This document shows positions 52,654 to 62,613 of a stretch of DNA of 64,000 nt, piece after piece. Under the pieces are notes generated by a model, which saw only the letters and a program-made list of their open reading frames with translations, did no database searches and was not told where the DNA came from. The position numbers were made by a program, and so were the translations under genes. The stretch comes from Saprospiraceae bacterium (GTDB lineage Bacteria > Bacteroidota > Bacteroidia > Chitinophagales > Saprospiraceae), in NCBI GenBank assembly GCA_020436935.1, contig JAGQWX010000005.1, positions 1 through 64,000 on the forward strand, written 5' to 3'. Positions within the stretch are counted from its first letter, which is position 1. Every line of letters begins with the position of its first letter.

Positions 52654-53853
52654 TTATACGTTGCTTAATCTTCGGATCATTTCTATGCACATTCTTCCAT
52701 TGTGGTAAGGCGCTTTCCACGGTCCTGCTTTATCCTGAGACGTATCTGGTGTACCGTCTTCGTTTACAGCCCAGTACCATTCACCGTTCTGGAAGTCTTT
52801 GAAGTAAAGCTGGATGTAGGTCCATAAATCTTCAGCAGCGAGTAAAAAGGCCTCGTTGTAGTTTTGCTGATAAGCATCAAAGAAGCCCACGACACCTTCT
52901 GCCTGAGGCCACCAATCCCGCTGATGGTGGAAGTGTCCGTCGGAGTATTTTTCATTGTAAATGGCTGCCTTTTCATCCCTGCCTCCTGTGAGCACACGTT
53001 TGGCTATTTTCAAGCCCAGGTCCTTAGCTTGTGCGGTGAGTTCCGGGTTTCCACACACTTTACAAGCCTCGTTTAAAAGCCAGGCAGTTTCTATTTCGTG
53101 CCCATAAGATGTGTGGCTGACTCTTTCATTCCAGTCCAGGTCAAAAAACAGTTTCAGCCTGCCAGTTTCCCCGTCTATAAACCATTTGATATACAGACGG
53201 ATGAGTTCATCGAGCGCCGACATCACTTTCTCATTGTGGAAGGCTCTCGCCAGGTTGGTATATGCTTCCAGAATATGGAGATGGGTATTCATGGTTTTGA
53301 CATCGTCCTCTTCCTTTTCGCTGAGTGCTACGTTTTTCATGGCCTGCCATTGTTGGTCGAGGGCTTCGATGTATCCGCCCTGAAAGGGGTCTTTGGCTTC
53401 ATCTTCGAGTTTGTAAAAAAGTTGCATGGCCAGAGCCAGGCTGGACTCCATGCCACAAAGCTGGTAGTATTCAGTAGCGGCATACAGTGCAAAAGCCTGG
53501 GCATAGCTCTGTTTTTTACCATTGAGCAAACCTCCGTGGCAATCCACCATCCAGTACACACCACCAAACTCCTTGTCAGCAAAATGCGCCATTAAATATT
53601 CGAAAGCCTTATCGGCCCACGGCCTGTATTGAGAGTAACCCAGATTGCAGGCGGCAGAAAAAAACCAGAGGATTCTTGCATTTAAGATGATTCCCTTGTC
53701 CGCATATTTTTCTACTTGGTTGTTGCCTCTGATCTTGCCCCAAAAGCCACCATTTTCAGGGTCCGGCATATGGCCTGACCACCAGGTCAATAATTCCTCC
53801 AACTCTTTTTCAAAAGCTTCCGCGTGGAATCCGTACAAGATTTTTTCCATCAA
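52654..53853 (-). CDS. Mannobiose/cellobiose 2-epimerase (AGE family)
   Basis: The 399-aa (alpha/alpha)6 enzyme starts MMEKILYGFHAEAFEKELEE and has the epimerase motifs KYADKGIILNARILWFFSAA, SHTSYGHEIETAWLLNEA and HHQRDWWPQAEGVVGF. These fit cellobiose 2-epimerase, and in the mannan cluster of B. fragilis the homologue turns mannobiose into mannosyl-glucose. It starts 5 bp after the GH130 stop, so the two act in sequence. The product is cytoplasmic. The AGE copy in the sialic acid operon (48644-49831) has different motifs. Confidence 0.88.
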   Translation of the reverse strand: MMEKILYGFHAEAFEKELEELLTWWSGHMPDPENGGFWGKIRGNNQVEKYADKGIILNARILWFFSAACNLGYSQYRPWADKAFEYLMAHFADKEFGGVYWMVDCHGGLLNGKKQSYAQAFALYAATEYYQLCGMESSLALAMQLFYKLEDEAKDPFQGGYIEALDQQWQAMKNVALSEKEEDDVKTMNTHLHILEAYTNLARAFHNEKVMSALDELIRLYIKWFIDGETGRLKLFFDLDWNERVSHTSYGHEIETAWLLNEACKVCGNPELTAQAKDLGLKIAKRVLTGGRDEKAAIYNEKYSDGHFHHQRDWWPQAEGVVGFFDAYQQNYNEAFLLAAEDLWTYIQLYFKDFQNGEWYWAVNEDGTPDTSQDKAGPWKAPYHNGRMCIEMIRRLSNV

Positions 53854-53858
53854 TCAGA

Positions 53859-55043
53859 TCAGGATTTTAAGTTGCTCAGCAAGTTAAGGTTTTTCTTTAT
53901 CAGAGAACTCCTTGTTTTTACGGAAGCCTGGGAAGTGAGTCCATCGGCTGGCGTATGCAGCACGTAATCAGTAAGTTGGGCTATGGTGCTGGTTGCCACA
54001 TGCATACGCGTGTCAGAAGAAGCGTAGTAAATGAAGACCTCATCTTTTTCATTTCTTATCCAGCCATTGGCAAAAGTGACATTGGACACATCGCCAACTC
54101 TTTCCATCCCTTCAGGAGCAATGAAATGTCCGCCTGGAGAATGGGTGACTTTCCAGGGCTCTTCCAGAGAAGTCATGAACATATATAGTACATACCTCAG
54201 GCCAGCGGCAGTATTCCTCACACCATGTGCCAGGTGGAGCCAACCTTCTTCTGTCTCAATGGGACCCGGACCTTGTCCATTTTTGACCTCCTTGATGGTA
54301 TGATAGACTTTGGAGTCGATGATGATCTCTTCTTTGATTTCAGGATATTCCATGCTGTCGCAATATCCCCATCCTATTCCTCCACCTTTGCCCACATCAA
54401 TGAAACCGTCCTGGGGCCTCGTATACAAGGCATATTTTCCATTCACAAATTTTTCATGCAAAACAACATTTCTTTGTTGACCGGAATAGCTGATCAGGTC
54501 GGGGAGACGTTCCCATGTTTTGAGATCTTTGGTTCTGACGATGCCACAATTGGCGACAGCAGCAGTGGTGTCTTCCATCCTGCTTTTGTCTTTGCGTTCC
54601 GTGCAAAACAAACCATAGATCCATCCATCTTCGTGCCGGACCAACCGCATATCGTACACATTGGTATCCGGGTCCTCGGTCTGTGGAAGGTCAATGGGGT
54701 AGTCCCAGAACCTGAATTGGTCTATGCCATTTGGAGAAGAAGCAAGCGCAAAAAATGACTTTCTATCCACACCTTCCACCCTGACCACCAAAACGTACTC
54801 GCCATTCCAAAAAATAGCCCCTGCATTAAAAGTTGCATTGACTCCAATCCGCTCCATTAGAAATGGATTGGTGCTTTGGTCCAGGTCGTACCGCCAAAAA
54901 ATGGGAGCATGATCTGCTGTTATCACCGGATATTTCCAGCGTTGATATACACCATTGGACAAGCCTCTGGGTTCATTGGCTTTGGAGATCAAGGCTTCAT
55001 AAGCATGGAACAATGCTTTCAGCCTGTTTTCAAATAGATTCAT
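53859..55043 (-). CDS. GH130 mannosyl-glucose phosphorylase-like enzyme
   Basis: The 394-aa five-bladed propeller has YDMRLVRHEDGWIYGLFCTE, GPGPIETEEGWLHLAHGVRN and the KVTHSPGGHFIAPEGME region typical of GH130. Members cleave beta-mannosides by phosphorolysis, giving mannose 1-phosphate and glucose from mannosyl-glucose. With the epimerase 5 bp downstream and the GH26 gene at the head of the operon, this matches the B. fragilis mannan route. The exact acceptor cannot be told from the sequence alone. Confidence 0.9.
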   Translation of the reverse strand: MNLFENRLKALFHAYEALISKANEPRGLSNGVYQRWKYPVITADHAPIFWRYDLDQSTNPFLMERIGVNATFNAGAIFWNGEYVLVVRVEGVDRKSFFALASSPNGIDQFRFWDYPIDLPQTEDPDTNVYDMRLVRHEDGWIYGLFCTERKDKSRMEDTTAAVANCGIVRTKDLKTWERLPDLISYSGQQRNVVLHEKFVNGKYALYTRPQDGFIDVGKGGGIGWGYCDSMEYPEIKEEIIIDSKVYHTIKEVKNGQGPGPIETEEGWLHLAHGVRNTAAGLRYVLYMFMTSLEEPWKVTHSPGGHFIAPEGMERVGDVSNVTFANGWIRNEKDEVFIYYASSDTRMHVATSTIAQLTDYVLHTPADGLTSQASVKTRSSLIKKNLNLLSNLKS

Positions 55044-55063
55044 ATACGATCTTAAATGTTTTA

Positions 55064-56893
55064 TTACAATTCAGAAGAGAGCTTGTCATACCAGTTTTTC
55101 TTGAGGATCACAGAGCAAACTATCGCAATGGAGATACAAACGATCGTTGGTACTGCTTTGGACAGGACCAAATAGATGGGGAAGGCTACCAGTGCGGTCT
55201 GCCAGATGACACCAATGCCAACGTTGAACATGTCTCTGCCAAAGTTGGTATTGGGTACAAAGCCTGGATCTTCAGCCATCACCTTTTCTTTAATAGGCCC
55301 CCAAAATCCCCACGGTTGTACCCGTTTGTAGAATGCTTTGAGGGTATCCACGTCTGTGGCTGGCGTCAACAAAGTACCTGCGATGCAGGCGATGGTGGAT
55401 AAAAGCAGCATCAGTGGGAAATAATATAGATCAAGCGTGCCTTTAAATAGGTATGGAAACGTCAGGGCTGGGAGCAATCCGAAGACCATGCCCCAGAAAA
55501 AGCCACTGGCGTTGAACCTCCACCAGTACCATTTGAGCACATTGGCGGCGACATAACTGCCATACAGGCCGGATACAATCCATTGCAGCAGGCTGTTGAC
55601 ATCACCGGCAAATAGGCCCAGAACTACCGAAATGGCGATCATCATGATGCCCGCCAAATAACTGATGGATGCAATTTTTTTATTCTCAGCTTTTGGGTTG
55701 ATGTATTTGAGATAGATGTCATTGACAATATAGGCCTGGGTGGCGTTGAGGGTTCCTGCGAAGGTGCCCATGAATGCAGCCAGCAGACCTGCGAGCAACA
55801 AACCCATCCATCCCACTGGAACAAATTGTTGGATGGCAGAGGGCAATACTTGCTCAAAGTCTACTTTTCCACTCACAACGAGGTCGAGTTTATCGTAATT
55901 AAGCAATGCCAGCACTCCAAAACCTGCAATCATAAAATACCTCAATGGCATCAGGATGATGCTGACACTACCACTCATCAAAGCAGCCTCTTTTGGTGAT
56001 CTCGAAGATAGAATTTTCTGCATATCGTAAGTGGGAGCTGGTCCGGCAAGACTTACGAGTATGCCTTTGAAGACCATCATTCCAAAAAACAGGGAGAACA
56101 GACTATAACCATCTGAATCAATTTTCTGATTGACCTCCGCATTGATCGTCGACCAGTCCAGATTTAGATGCCCGCCAAAGAAAGGAGTCATCCACCCATC
56201 TGGCACCACCAGGCTACTGTCACTCAAGGCATTCATGGCAAGAACTCCCACCAATATGGCAGAAATGGCCATCAGACCATACTGTATGACATCGGTCCAG
56301 ACGATGCTGAGCATTCCTCCAAGCAAGGTGTAAAATACAGCAAAGCAGGTGAGTAATAATCCATAGAAATGAGGCACATACCGTTCTGAGATTTCAAATG
56401 GTACGTACTGAGAGAGCCATTCCCAGGGTATGAATATTTCGATAAACTTGCCGATGCCTACGAAGCCATAAGCCAGGTATCCAAGTCCAAGAATGATGGC
56501 AAAAACAACTATAACCCCATGGGCCAGCCTTGCATCGAGTTTATAACCAAAACGAGTGTGCAGCCATTCTGCACCTGTTGTCACATTGGACTTACGCAAC
56601 CAAACAGAAAGAAAAATCATCAAAAACACTTGGTTGAATACCGGCCAAAGCCATGGAATCCAGATGCTTTTGAGGCCATAAACAAAGAGGAGGGTGACCA
56701 GCCACATGGTTCCTGAAATGTCAAACATCCCAGATGCATTGGAAAGCCCAAGCATGTACCAGGGCATGGAGTTTCCGCCCAGGAGATAGTCGTTTTTACT
56801 TTGTTGTGCCCTTTTTTTGAAATATAAACCCAGGAAAATGGTACTTGCCAGATAAATGAGGATGATGGCTAAGTCAATGCCTGCAATTTTCAT
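55064..56893 (-). CDS. Sodium:solute symporter of the mannan operon
   Basis: A 609-aa protein of the SSS family with about 13-14 membrane helices. It starts MKIAGIDLAIILIYLASTIF, contains the typical YLLGGNSMPWYMLGLSNASG, TLLGGMLSIVWTDVIQYGLM and AAFMGTFAGTLNATQAYIVN, and carries a long C-terminal hydrophilic region. It imports sugar with Na+. In the operon it lies between GH26 and GH130, so mannobiose is the most likely cargo. It follows GH26 by 111 bp and precedes GH130 by 20 bp. Confidence 0.9.
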   Translation of the reverse strand: MKIAGIDLAIILIYLASTIFLGLYFKKRAQQSKNDYLLGGNSMPWYMLGLSNASGMFDISGTMWLVTLLFVYGLKSIWIPWLWPVFNQVFLMIFLSVWLRKSNVTTGAEWLHTRFGYKLDARLAHGVIVVFAIILGLGYLAYGFVGIGKFIEIFIPWEWLSQYVPFEISERYVPHFYGLLLTCFAVFYTLLGGMLSIVWTDVIQYGLMAISAILVGVLAMNALSDSSLVVPDGWMTPFFGGHLNLDWSTINAEVNQKIDSDGYSLFSLFFGMMVFKGILVSLAGPAPTYDMQKILSSRSPKEAALMSGSVSIILMPLRYFMIAGFGVLALLNYDKLDLVVSGKVDFEQVLPSAIQQFVPVGWMGLLLAGLLAAFMGTFAGTLNATQAYIVNDIYLKYINPKAENKKIASISYLAGIMMIAISVVLGLFAGDVNSLLQWIVSGLYGSYVAANVLKWYWWRFNASGFFWGMVFGLLPALTFPYLFKGTLDLYYFPLMLLLSTIACIAGTLLTPATDVDTLKAFYKRVQPWGFWGPIKEKVMAEDPGFVPNTNFGRDMFNVGIGVIWQTALVAFPIYLVLSKAVPTIVCISIAIVCSVILKKNWYDKLSSEL

Positions 56894-57004
56894 AAGAGAT
56901 GTTGTTTATAAATGTGATCAATGCGATTTGAAAGTTTCGATGTTAAAAATAGTACAAACAAGGCATAAGGAACCATGCTTTGAAATTCTTTACATATTAT
57001 TGAA

Positions 57005-58156
57005 TTAATGGCTAAAATTGGTGCCTATGTCCTTCAGTGTGAGTATAGTGGGATCTGTTATAAATTCTTTGAAATCCTTGGCGGAGGGATGTCCGGGATA
57101 GGAGAGGTAGTGATGGTTGGTCCGGGCATTTCTCCAGAACAATACATAACTCAGCCCTTCGATCTGGTTTGAATTTCGGATGGGTTCAAGGATACGTTTT
57201 GTAAACCAAAAAGCATCATTGATGGTCTCCGTTCCCGTTTCTGTCATAGCACAAAGTTTTCCTTTTTTTTGCGCCAGTGCACTCAGCATTTCCAGGTTTT
57301 TGACCATGTCACTGATTCCTTTTTGGTCAAGGCTGTCATTGTGATAAGCCCGAACATCTTTATAGTTGTCTATGCCCAGCAGATCCACTACGTCATCGCC
57401 TGGATAGCCGTATAGGTATTCCTCTTCTGATGATGGATTTTTCATCCTGCTTCTATCAGGAGAAAATGCGTACAAAATGTGGTGGATGTGGTGTTGTTTT
57501 TTGAAATAATCCACAGTGTGCCTGAACAGTGCAATGTATTCTTCTTCGGTGGCATTGCCCTTTCCCCACCAAAACCAATCGCCATTGTGTTCATGCCATG
57601 GGCGGAAGATGACTGGAACGGGTTGACCTGATTTGTCCTTCAGGCTTTTCAAAAATTCAGCAACAAGGTCGAGTTGATGGTTTAACTTTTTATGGTGTAA
57701 TCCCCCAGGCAACAATCGGCCGGCGATTTTCGAGGTATCCCACGAGGAATTACCATCGATTGGGTTGTCTACATGAAATGAAATGGTATTGATACCTCCA
57801 TTTTCGTGCACTCCAAGCATCCATTGGCGCATGTCATCGAAGGCCACGCTGTCAAGATTCCTTTGAAGGTGAATGTCGCCAAGGTCCCAGCCGTATATTG
57901 CGGGAAATTCACCACTGACTCTAAACATATCTGCGCTGTTTTTCTGATTCCACCAGCCAATGCCATAGGCCAAAGCATCCTGATGGCCGACCATTACTCC
58001 TTTATCTGCCAATCTGACCATTCTTTTGTGCAAAGACTTTGCAGCCTGCCCGGCCATTTGGTCAGCAATCTTCAGGCTTTTGTAATTGCAGCCTAAAATA
58101 CCTAAGGCTCCAATGAAGATGATGATTGGAAACCAATTGGCTTTAATGTAATTCAT
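57005..58156 (-). CDS. GH26 mannan endo-hydrolase, lipoprotein
   Basis: The lipoprotein signal ends at Cys23 (GILGC), so the enzyme is membrane-anchored. The catalytic acid/base is Glu189 in RPWHEHNGDWFWWG, and the nucleophile is Glu306 in AMTETGTE. Both patterns define GH26 beta-mannanases, many of which release mannobiose. It is the first gene of the operon with the symporter, GH130 phosphorylase and epimerase, as in B. fragilis. An exo-type mannobiohydrolase is as likely as an endo enzyme. A terminator-like hairpin lies 90 bp upstream. Confidence 0.92.
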   Translation of the reverse strand: MNYIKANWFPIIIFIGALGILGCNYKSLKIADQMAGQAAKSLHKRMVRLADKGVMVGHQDALAYGIGWWNQKNSADMFRVSGEFPAIYGWDLGDIHLQRNLDSVAFDDMRQWMLGVHENGGINTISFHVDNPIDGNSSWDTSKIAGRLLPGGLHHKKLNHQLDLVAEFLKSLKDKSGQPVPVIFRPWHEHNGDWFWWGKGNATEEEYIALFRHTVDYFKKQHHIHHILYAFSPDRSRMKNPSSEEEYLYGYPGDDVVDLLGIDNYKDVRAYHNDSLDQKGISDMVKNLEMLSALAQKKGKLCAMTETGTETINDAFWFTKRILEPIRNSNQIEGLSYVLFWRNARTNHHYLSYPGHPSAKDFKEFITDPTILTLKDIGTNFSH

Positions 58157-58468
58157 TTGAATTCCAGATTGTATGATTACTCATGAAGAAGAATGGATTT
58201 AAGACTTATGCCCTTCCTTTCTTTTTCGTTCAGCAAAAATGATTAAAAAAAGGCCATTCCTAGCAGGCCTATTATTCCAATACCACGGGGTGAGCGTATT
58301 TTCAATCCATATTTTGGTATGCTATCGACTCATTGATGCTTTTTAGTCTTGCAATTATTAAATGTCTGATGTCATTAAAAATAATGATCGTTAGTGACTT
58401 ATACCTTGACAATGATTGCCTTATTCTCAGCTAATAACTGTAATTTTGTTAAGGTTTAAAAAAATCAT
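58157..58468. other. Divergent gap between the mannan operon and malic enzyme
   Basis: TAATTTTG at 58441-58448 fits the -7 element for the plus-strand malic enzyme gene, about 20 bases before its ATG; no clear -33 element is present. A hairpin at 58251-58270 faces the mannan operon. I see no other gene or site. Confidence 0.4.
58244..58270 (-). terminator. Hairpin with T-tract in the mannan operon leader
   Basis: AGGCC (58251-58255) pairs with GGCCT (58266-58270), and seven Ts follow on the minus strand. No minus-strand gene ends here; it could be an attenuator before the GH26 gene or the end of a small RNA. The 5-bp stem is short. Confidence 0.4.
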
Positions 58469-60736
58469 ATGACGCTAAAAGAAGAAGCCCTCAGGTACCA
58501 TACCAAAGGCAGACCTGGAAAAATTGAGGTCATTCCATCCAAAGAAACATCTACACAAAGAGACTTGTCATTGGCTTATTCACCGGGCGTTGCAGAACCC
58601 TGCCTGGAGATTGCTGCCAATCCGGAAGATGTATATAAATACACCGCAAAGGGCAATCTTGTGGCCGTAATTTCCAATGGAACTGCTGTGCTTGGGCTCG
58701 GTGATATCGGAGCAGCTGCCGGTAAGCCGGTGATGGAAGGTAAGGGTCTGCTCTTCAAGATATATGCAGATATTGATGTGTTTGACATAGAGCTCAATAC
58801 CAAGGATGTCGATGAGTTTGTGAGGACTGTAAAAATCCTGGAGCCCACTTTCGGCGGTGTGAATCTTGAAGATATATCTGCACCGGCCTGTTTTGAAATT
58901 GAGGAAAGACTCAAGGAAGAACTGGATATTCCCGTCATGCACGATGACCAGCACGGTACGGCCATCATTAGTGCAGCAGCCTTGCTCAATGCCCTTGAAA
59001 TCACAGGCAAAGACATCACAAAAATAAAAATGGTGGTCAACGGAGCAGGGGCCTCTGCTGTTTCATGCTCCAGATTGTATCAGAAGCTGGGTGTTCAGGC
59101 TGCCAACATTTTTATGTTTGATTCAAAAGGACTGATCCATTCCAGCAGGACCGATCTCAACGGCAAGAAGCCTGAATTCATCAATGACCATATGCCCGCA
59201 GACACCACCCTTGAAGCATGTTTGAAGGGCGCTGATGTATTTATTGGTTTGTCCAAAGGTAATGTTTTGGATAAGGACATGGTGAAGTCAATGGCTTCGG
59301 ATGCCATAGTTTTTGCATTGGCCAATCCAAATCCGGAGATTTCCTATCCGGATGCGATGGAAGCCAGACCAGACATCATTGTCGCAACAGGCAGGAGCGA
59401 CTATCCCAACCAGGTCAATAACGTGCTTGGATTCCCTTACATATTCCGTGGTGCACTTGATGTGCGGTCAAAAGTCATCAATGATGAGATGAAGCTGGCA
59501 GCAGTAAATGCTTTGGCTCAGCTTGCCAAAAAAGCTGTTCCTGATATTGTCTCTATGGCCTATGGCAACGACAAGTTGGTCTTTGGAAGAGATTATATCA
59601 TTCCCAAACCTATGGATCCAAGATTGCTTACCATAGTTGCTCCGGCAGTTGCCAAAGCGGCCATGGATACAGGCGTTGCCAAACATCCGATTGAGGACTG
59701 GGACGCTTACGAGGCTGAACTTACCAGAAGACAAGGACTCCAAAACACACTCACGAGAGCGATAGTCAATAAAGCCAAAAAGATCAGAAAGCGTGTTGTT
59801 CTGGCCGATGCAGAAAACCTGCTCGTGCTCAAAGCTGCAAAACAAGTAGTAGAGGAGGGTATTGCAACTCCCGTTTTGCTCGGCAACGCAGAAGTCATCC
59901 ATCAGATGATGATAGACAATCATCTTATGATGGACAATATAGAAATCATCGATCCCAAACTTCCTGTCAATGATTACCAGCGTGATAAAGTGGAGGAGTA
60001 TGCAGAATTGTTTTTTGCAAAAAGACAAAGAAGGGGTTACAGCAAAAGCGAAGCCCATGAAAAGATCAAACAAAGGAATTATTACGGAGCCATGATGGTG
60101 GAAATGGGTGAAGCCGATGCCATGGTCAGCGGTTTGTCCAGAAACTACCCCGAGATGATCAGACCCGCCCTCGAAGTCATTGGCAGAAAAGCAGGTGTGA
60201 AAAAAGTCTCAGGTATGTACATCCTGATGAGCAGATTTGGCCCGTTATTCCTTGCTGATACTACCGTGAACCTGAATCCAACCACAGAAGAATTGGTAGA
60301 GATTGCTGAATTGGCCGCCGCAAGCGTCAAAAAATTCAACATTGATCCTAAGATAGCATTCTTGACTTATTCCAATTTCGGTAGTGCCGACGGAGAAGAC
60401 GCGAAAAAAATGAGGGATGCAGTGGCCATGCTTCACCAAAAACACCCGGACATGGTGGTCGATGGAGAGATGCAGGCCCACATGCCTTTTGACACAGAAT
60501 TGCACAGTGCGAGTTACCCATTCAGCAAGCTTGCACAGGGAGGTACCAACATTCTGATTTTTCCAAACCTTTCTGCTTCTAATGTTGCGTATAACCTGCT
60601 CAAGGAAGTAGCCGATATTGAGAAAATAGGCCCGCTTTTGCTTGGATTGAATAAGCCTGTTCACATCTTGCAGTTGGGATCAACGGTAAGGGAAATTGTC
60701 AATATGATTGCCATTTCTGCCGTGGATGCGGGCTGA
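58469..60736 (+). CDS. maeB: NADP-dependent malic enzyme with PTA-like domain
   Basis: The 755-aa protein has a malic enzyme half (to about 425) with [55 protein letters not shown] and the NADP-binding [12 protein letters not shown]. The second half (from about 430) resembles phosphotransacetylase: [39 protein letters not shown] and [20 protein letters not shown]. This MaeB-type fusion turns malate into pyruvate with NADPH; the PTA-like domain is regulatory in the proteins studied. It is alone on its strand, with the Kelch lipoprotein gene starting 2 bp after its stop, so they may be co-transcribed. Confidence 0.95.
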   Translation: MTLKEEALRYHTKGRPGKIEVIPSKETSTQRDLSLAYSPGVAEPCLEIAANPEDVYKYTAKGNLVAVISNGTAVLGLGDIGAAAGKPVMEGKGLLFKIYADIDVFDIELNTKDVDEFVRTVKILEPTFGGVNLEDISAPACFEIEERLKEELDIPVMHDDQHGTAIISAAALLNALEITGKDITKIKMVVNGAGASAVSCSRLYQKLGVQAANIFMFDSKGLIHSSRTDLNGKKPEFINDHMPADTTLEACLKGADVFIGLSKGNVLDKDMVKSMASDAIVFALANPNPEISYPDAMEARPDIIVATGRSDYPNQVNNVLGFPYIFRGALDVRSKVINDEMKLAAVNALAQLAKKAVPDIVSMAYGNDKLVFGRDYIIPKPMDPRLLTIVAPAVAKAAMDTGVAKHPIEDWDAYEAELTRRQGLQNTLTRAIVNKAKKIRKRVVLADAENLLVLKAAKQVVEEGIATPVLLGNAEVIHQMMIDNHLMMDNIEIIDPKLPVNDYQRDKVEEYAELFFAKRQRRGYSKSEAHEKIKQRNYYGAMMVEMGEADAMVSGLSRNYPEMIRPALEVIGRKAGVKKVSGMYILMSRFGPLFLADTTVNLNPTTEELVEIAELAAASVKKFNIDPKIAFLTYSNFGSADGEDAKKMRDAVAMLHQKHPDMVVDGEMQAHMPFDTELHSASYPFSKLAQGGTNILIFPNLSASNVAYNLLKEVADIEKIGPLLLGLNKPVHILQLGSTVREIVNMIAISAVDAG

Positions 60737-60737
60737 A

Positions 60738-61712
60738 ATGAATAAGTTGTTGATATACTGTAGTTTATTGATCCTCATATCCTGTCAACAAAAGGAAGAG
60801 GATTGGCAAGTGGTAATTCCCAAAGACGGAAGTGGTCCGATCGCCAGGCACGAGTGCAGTTTCATTAGTGCCGGTGATAAGTTTTATCTTTTGGGCGGTC
60901 GAGGAAAAAAACCTGTAGACATATTTGACCCTACTACGGGAAAGTGGACAAAGGGAGCCTTGCCTCCTATGGACATTCACCATTTTCAGGCAGTACATTA
61001 CAATGGATTTATTATTGTAGTTGGGGCCATGACCGGAGAGTACCCCTATGAACAACCATTGGCAAATATCTTGATCTACGAGCCCGCTGCTGACCGATGG
61101 CAGCTTGGTGACCTCATACCTGAAGAAAGGAGAAGAGGTGCCGGTGGAACGGTGGTGTGGAAGGACGCCATTTATTGGGTTGGAGGAATCAAAAATGGGC
61201 ACATGAATGGCAATGTGTCTTATTTGGATAGATATGATTTTAAAACAAGAATATGGACAGTGCTACCTTCCGCACCTCAGGCAAGAGACCATTTTCAAGC
61301 CGTCGTGGTCAACAATAACTTGTATGTTGTTGGAGGGAGAAGGACTTCAGGGCCTTACGGGGTTTTTGAAAATGTTATTGAAGAAGTCGAATTCTTTGAC
61401 TTTTCAAAGCAGAAATGGCAAGTAGCTGCTACAAAATTGCCTTACCCCAGGGCAGGTAGCGCAGTTGTGGCCAATGGAGATGAAATATGGATTGCAGGAG
61501 GAGAAAGGCCTCAGGACAATTTTGCTTCCAATCGTGTTGATGTGTATTCCACTACTAGTAATGCATGGACTTCAATGGTTCCTTTACCAAAAGGAAGACA
61601 TGGTACAGGAATGATTGCACGAGATAAACAAATTTATCTTACGGCGGGATGTTTTAAAAAAGGAGATCGTCCCGAATTAGGAGACCTGATCACCATTAGT
61701 CCAGATCGTTAG
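60738..61712 (+). CDS. Kelch-repeat surface lipoprotein
   Basis: The ATG at 60738 gives a lipoprotein signal ending at Cys16 (LLILISC). The 324-aa protein is a Kelch propeller with blades DKFYLLGGRGKKPVDIFDPT, NGFIIVVGAMTGEYPYEQPL, KDAIYWVGGIKNGH, NNLYVVGGRRTSGPYG, DEIWIAGGERPQDNFASNRV and a partial last blade ending in GCFKKGDRPELGDLITI. It probably binds a ligand at the surface or in the periplasm; a mutarotase role is conceivable but no evidence points to it. Its stop overlaps the convergent IPTL-CTERM gene by 17 bp. A decayed copy of its 3' end occurs at about 62485-62613. Confidence 0.85.
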   Translation: MNKLLIYCSLLILISCQQKEEDWQVVIPKDGSGPIARHECSFISAGDKFYLLGGRGKKPVDIFDPTTGKWTKGALPPMDIHHFQAVHYNGFIIVVGAMTGEYPYEQPLANILIYEPAADRWQLGDLIPEERRRGAGGTVVWKDAIYWVGGIKNGHMNGNVSYLDRYDFKTRIWTVLPSAPQARDHFQAVVVNNNLYVVGGRRTSGPYGVFENVIEEVEFFDFSKQKWQVAATKLPYPRAGSAVVANGDEIWIAGGERPQDNFASNRVDVYSTTSNAWTSMVPLPKGRHGTGMIARDKQIYLTAGCFKKGDRPELGDLITISPDR

Positions 61713-62184
61713 CGATAAGTCTTGAAGTTTTTCTTTGGCGCAAAAACAAAAGGCCGGTAACAGACATTCCAAGGAAAACAATGATGATTCCCCATTGATC
61801 CATAGTAGGAATTGGGGCAGCCGGAGCTTGTAAGGTAACAGTATTTGAACATTCACCTTGTGGCCCAAAAATAGTGAAAGGGATAACCAATGGTGCGCAA
61901 TTGATGGATGGGACACTAAAGGTCACAGGGGAGTTGCTTGGTAAAAAGTTTGTTCCTGCCATTGGAGTAGATGACATCGGCAATAAAATAGAACTTTGGC
62001 TTGAACCACCTCCACTGGAAGTGACGGTAAATTGTAAAAAGTCATCGCTCGTTTGTTGCGGATCACCAGGAAGGCATATCACATTAGTAAATGTTAGGGA
62101 GCTTCCTTGACAACTGACAACTTGTGCCTTAAGAGCTGCGAAACTAAATAAAGTTAAAATTGCTACAATGTAAAACTTGGTCAT
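61696..62184 (-). CDS. IPTL-CTERM small secreted protein, copy 1
   Basis: A 162-aa protein with a signal peptide (ending AALKAQ, about residue 21), a short beta-rich region with C-rich ends (VVSCQG, VICLPGD, SINCAPLVIP, GECSNT) and the C-terminal sorting tag IPTMDQWGIIIVFLGMSVTG with an Arg-rich end (LFLRQRKTSRL). This IPTL-CTERM tag is a tripartite membrane-anchor signal processed by an exosortase/archaeosortase-like system. Its role is unknown. It is homologous to the gene at 62590-63087 and ends inside the Kelch gene's last codons. Confidence 0.88.
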   Translation of the reverse strand: MTKFYIVAILTLFSFAALKAQVVSCQGSSLTFTNVICLPGDPQQTSDDFLQFTVTSSGGGSSQSSILLPMSSTPMAGTNFLPSNSPVTFSVPSINCAPLVIPFTIFGPQGECSNTVTLQAPAAPIPTMDQWGIIIVFLGMSVTGLLFLRQRKTSRLIANDLD

Positions 62185-62484
62185 GACCTTGCTTTTTGGA
62201 AGAAAATCAAATTTTTTAATCCTTCCCGATCAAGTTATCTTTCACTGCATGCATGAAAAGCAATAGAAATCTGATAAAACAATCACGGAATTAACTAGCA
62301 GCTAAAATACGTCTGATCAAAGAATAATTAATATTTTCCACAAATTTTATCCAATCCCGACGAAAATTAATCATTAACCATTTCTCTAAAAAGGGGTGCT
62401 TTTCGGACAGTAGGTTGGAAGGAGGAGATTTACTGACTTGGAGCAACTAAGGCAGACATATCAATGGCTGTGTGGTCCATTTGG
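62185..62484. other. Intergenic stretch before the Kelch remnant
   Basis: This gap after IPTL-CTERM copy 1 starts is AT-rich and holds no open frame I can support. It is the likely promoter region of copy 1 (minus strand) and may include further unrecognisable remains of the duplicated Kelch gene. Confidence 0.4.
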
Positions 62485-62613
62485 TTCGATATCATCTTGA
62501 GATGCACAAATGATCAGACCAATGGCTTTACATTGCATCAGGAAAGATTTAAAACAGGAGACAGACCAGAGCTCAACGATTTGATCAAACTACCTTTGAT
62601 CTTCATTCAATGA
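62485..62613 (+). pseudogene. Decayed 3' end of a Kelch lipoprotein gene
   Basis: In two plus-strand frames the region encodes a degenerate copy of the last part of the Kelch lipoprotein at 60738-61712. The first frame, from ATG at 62502, has a stop (TGA, 62511-62513) and then DQWLYIASGK; after a shift near 62546 it continues as FKTGDRPELNDLIKL, matching the intact FKKGDRPELGDLITI. It sits beside IPTL-CTERM copy 2 exactly as the intact Kelch gene sits beside copy 1. The copied DNA therefore once held the same gene pair. Confidence 0.7.
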
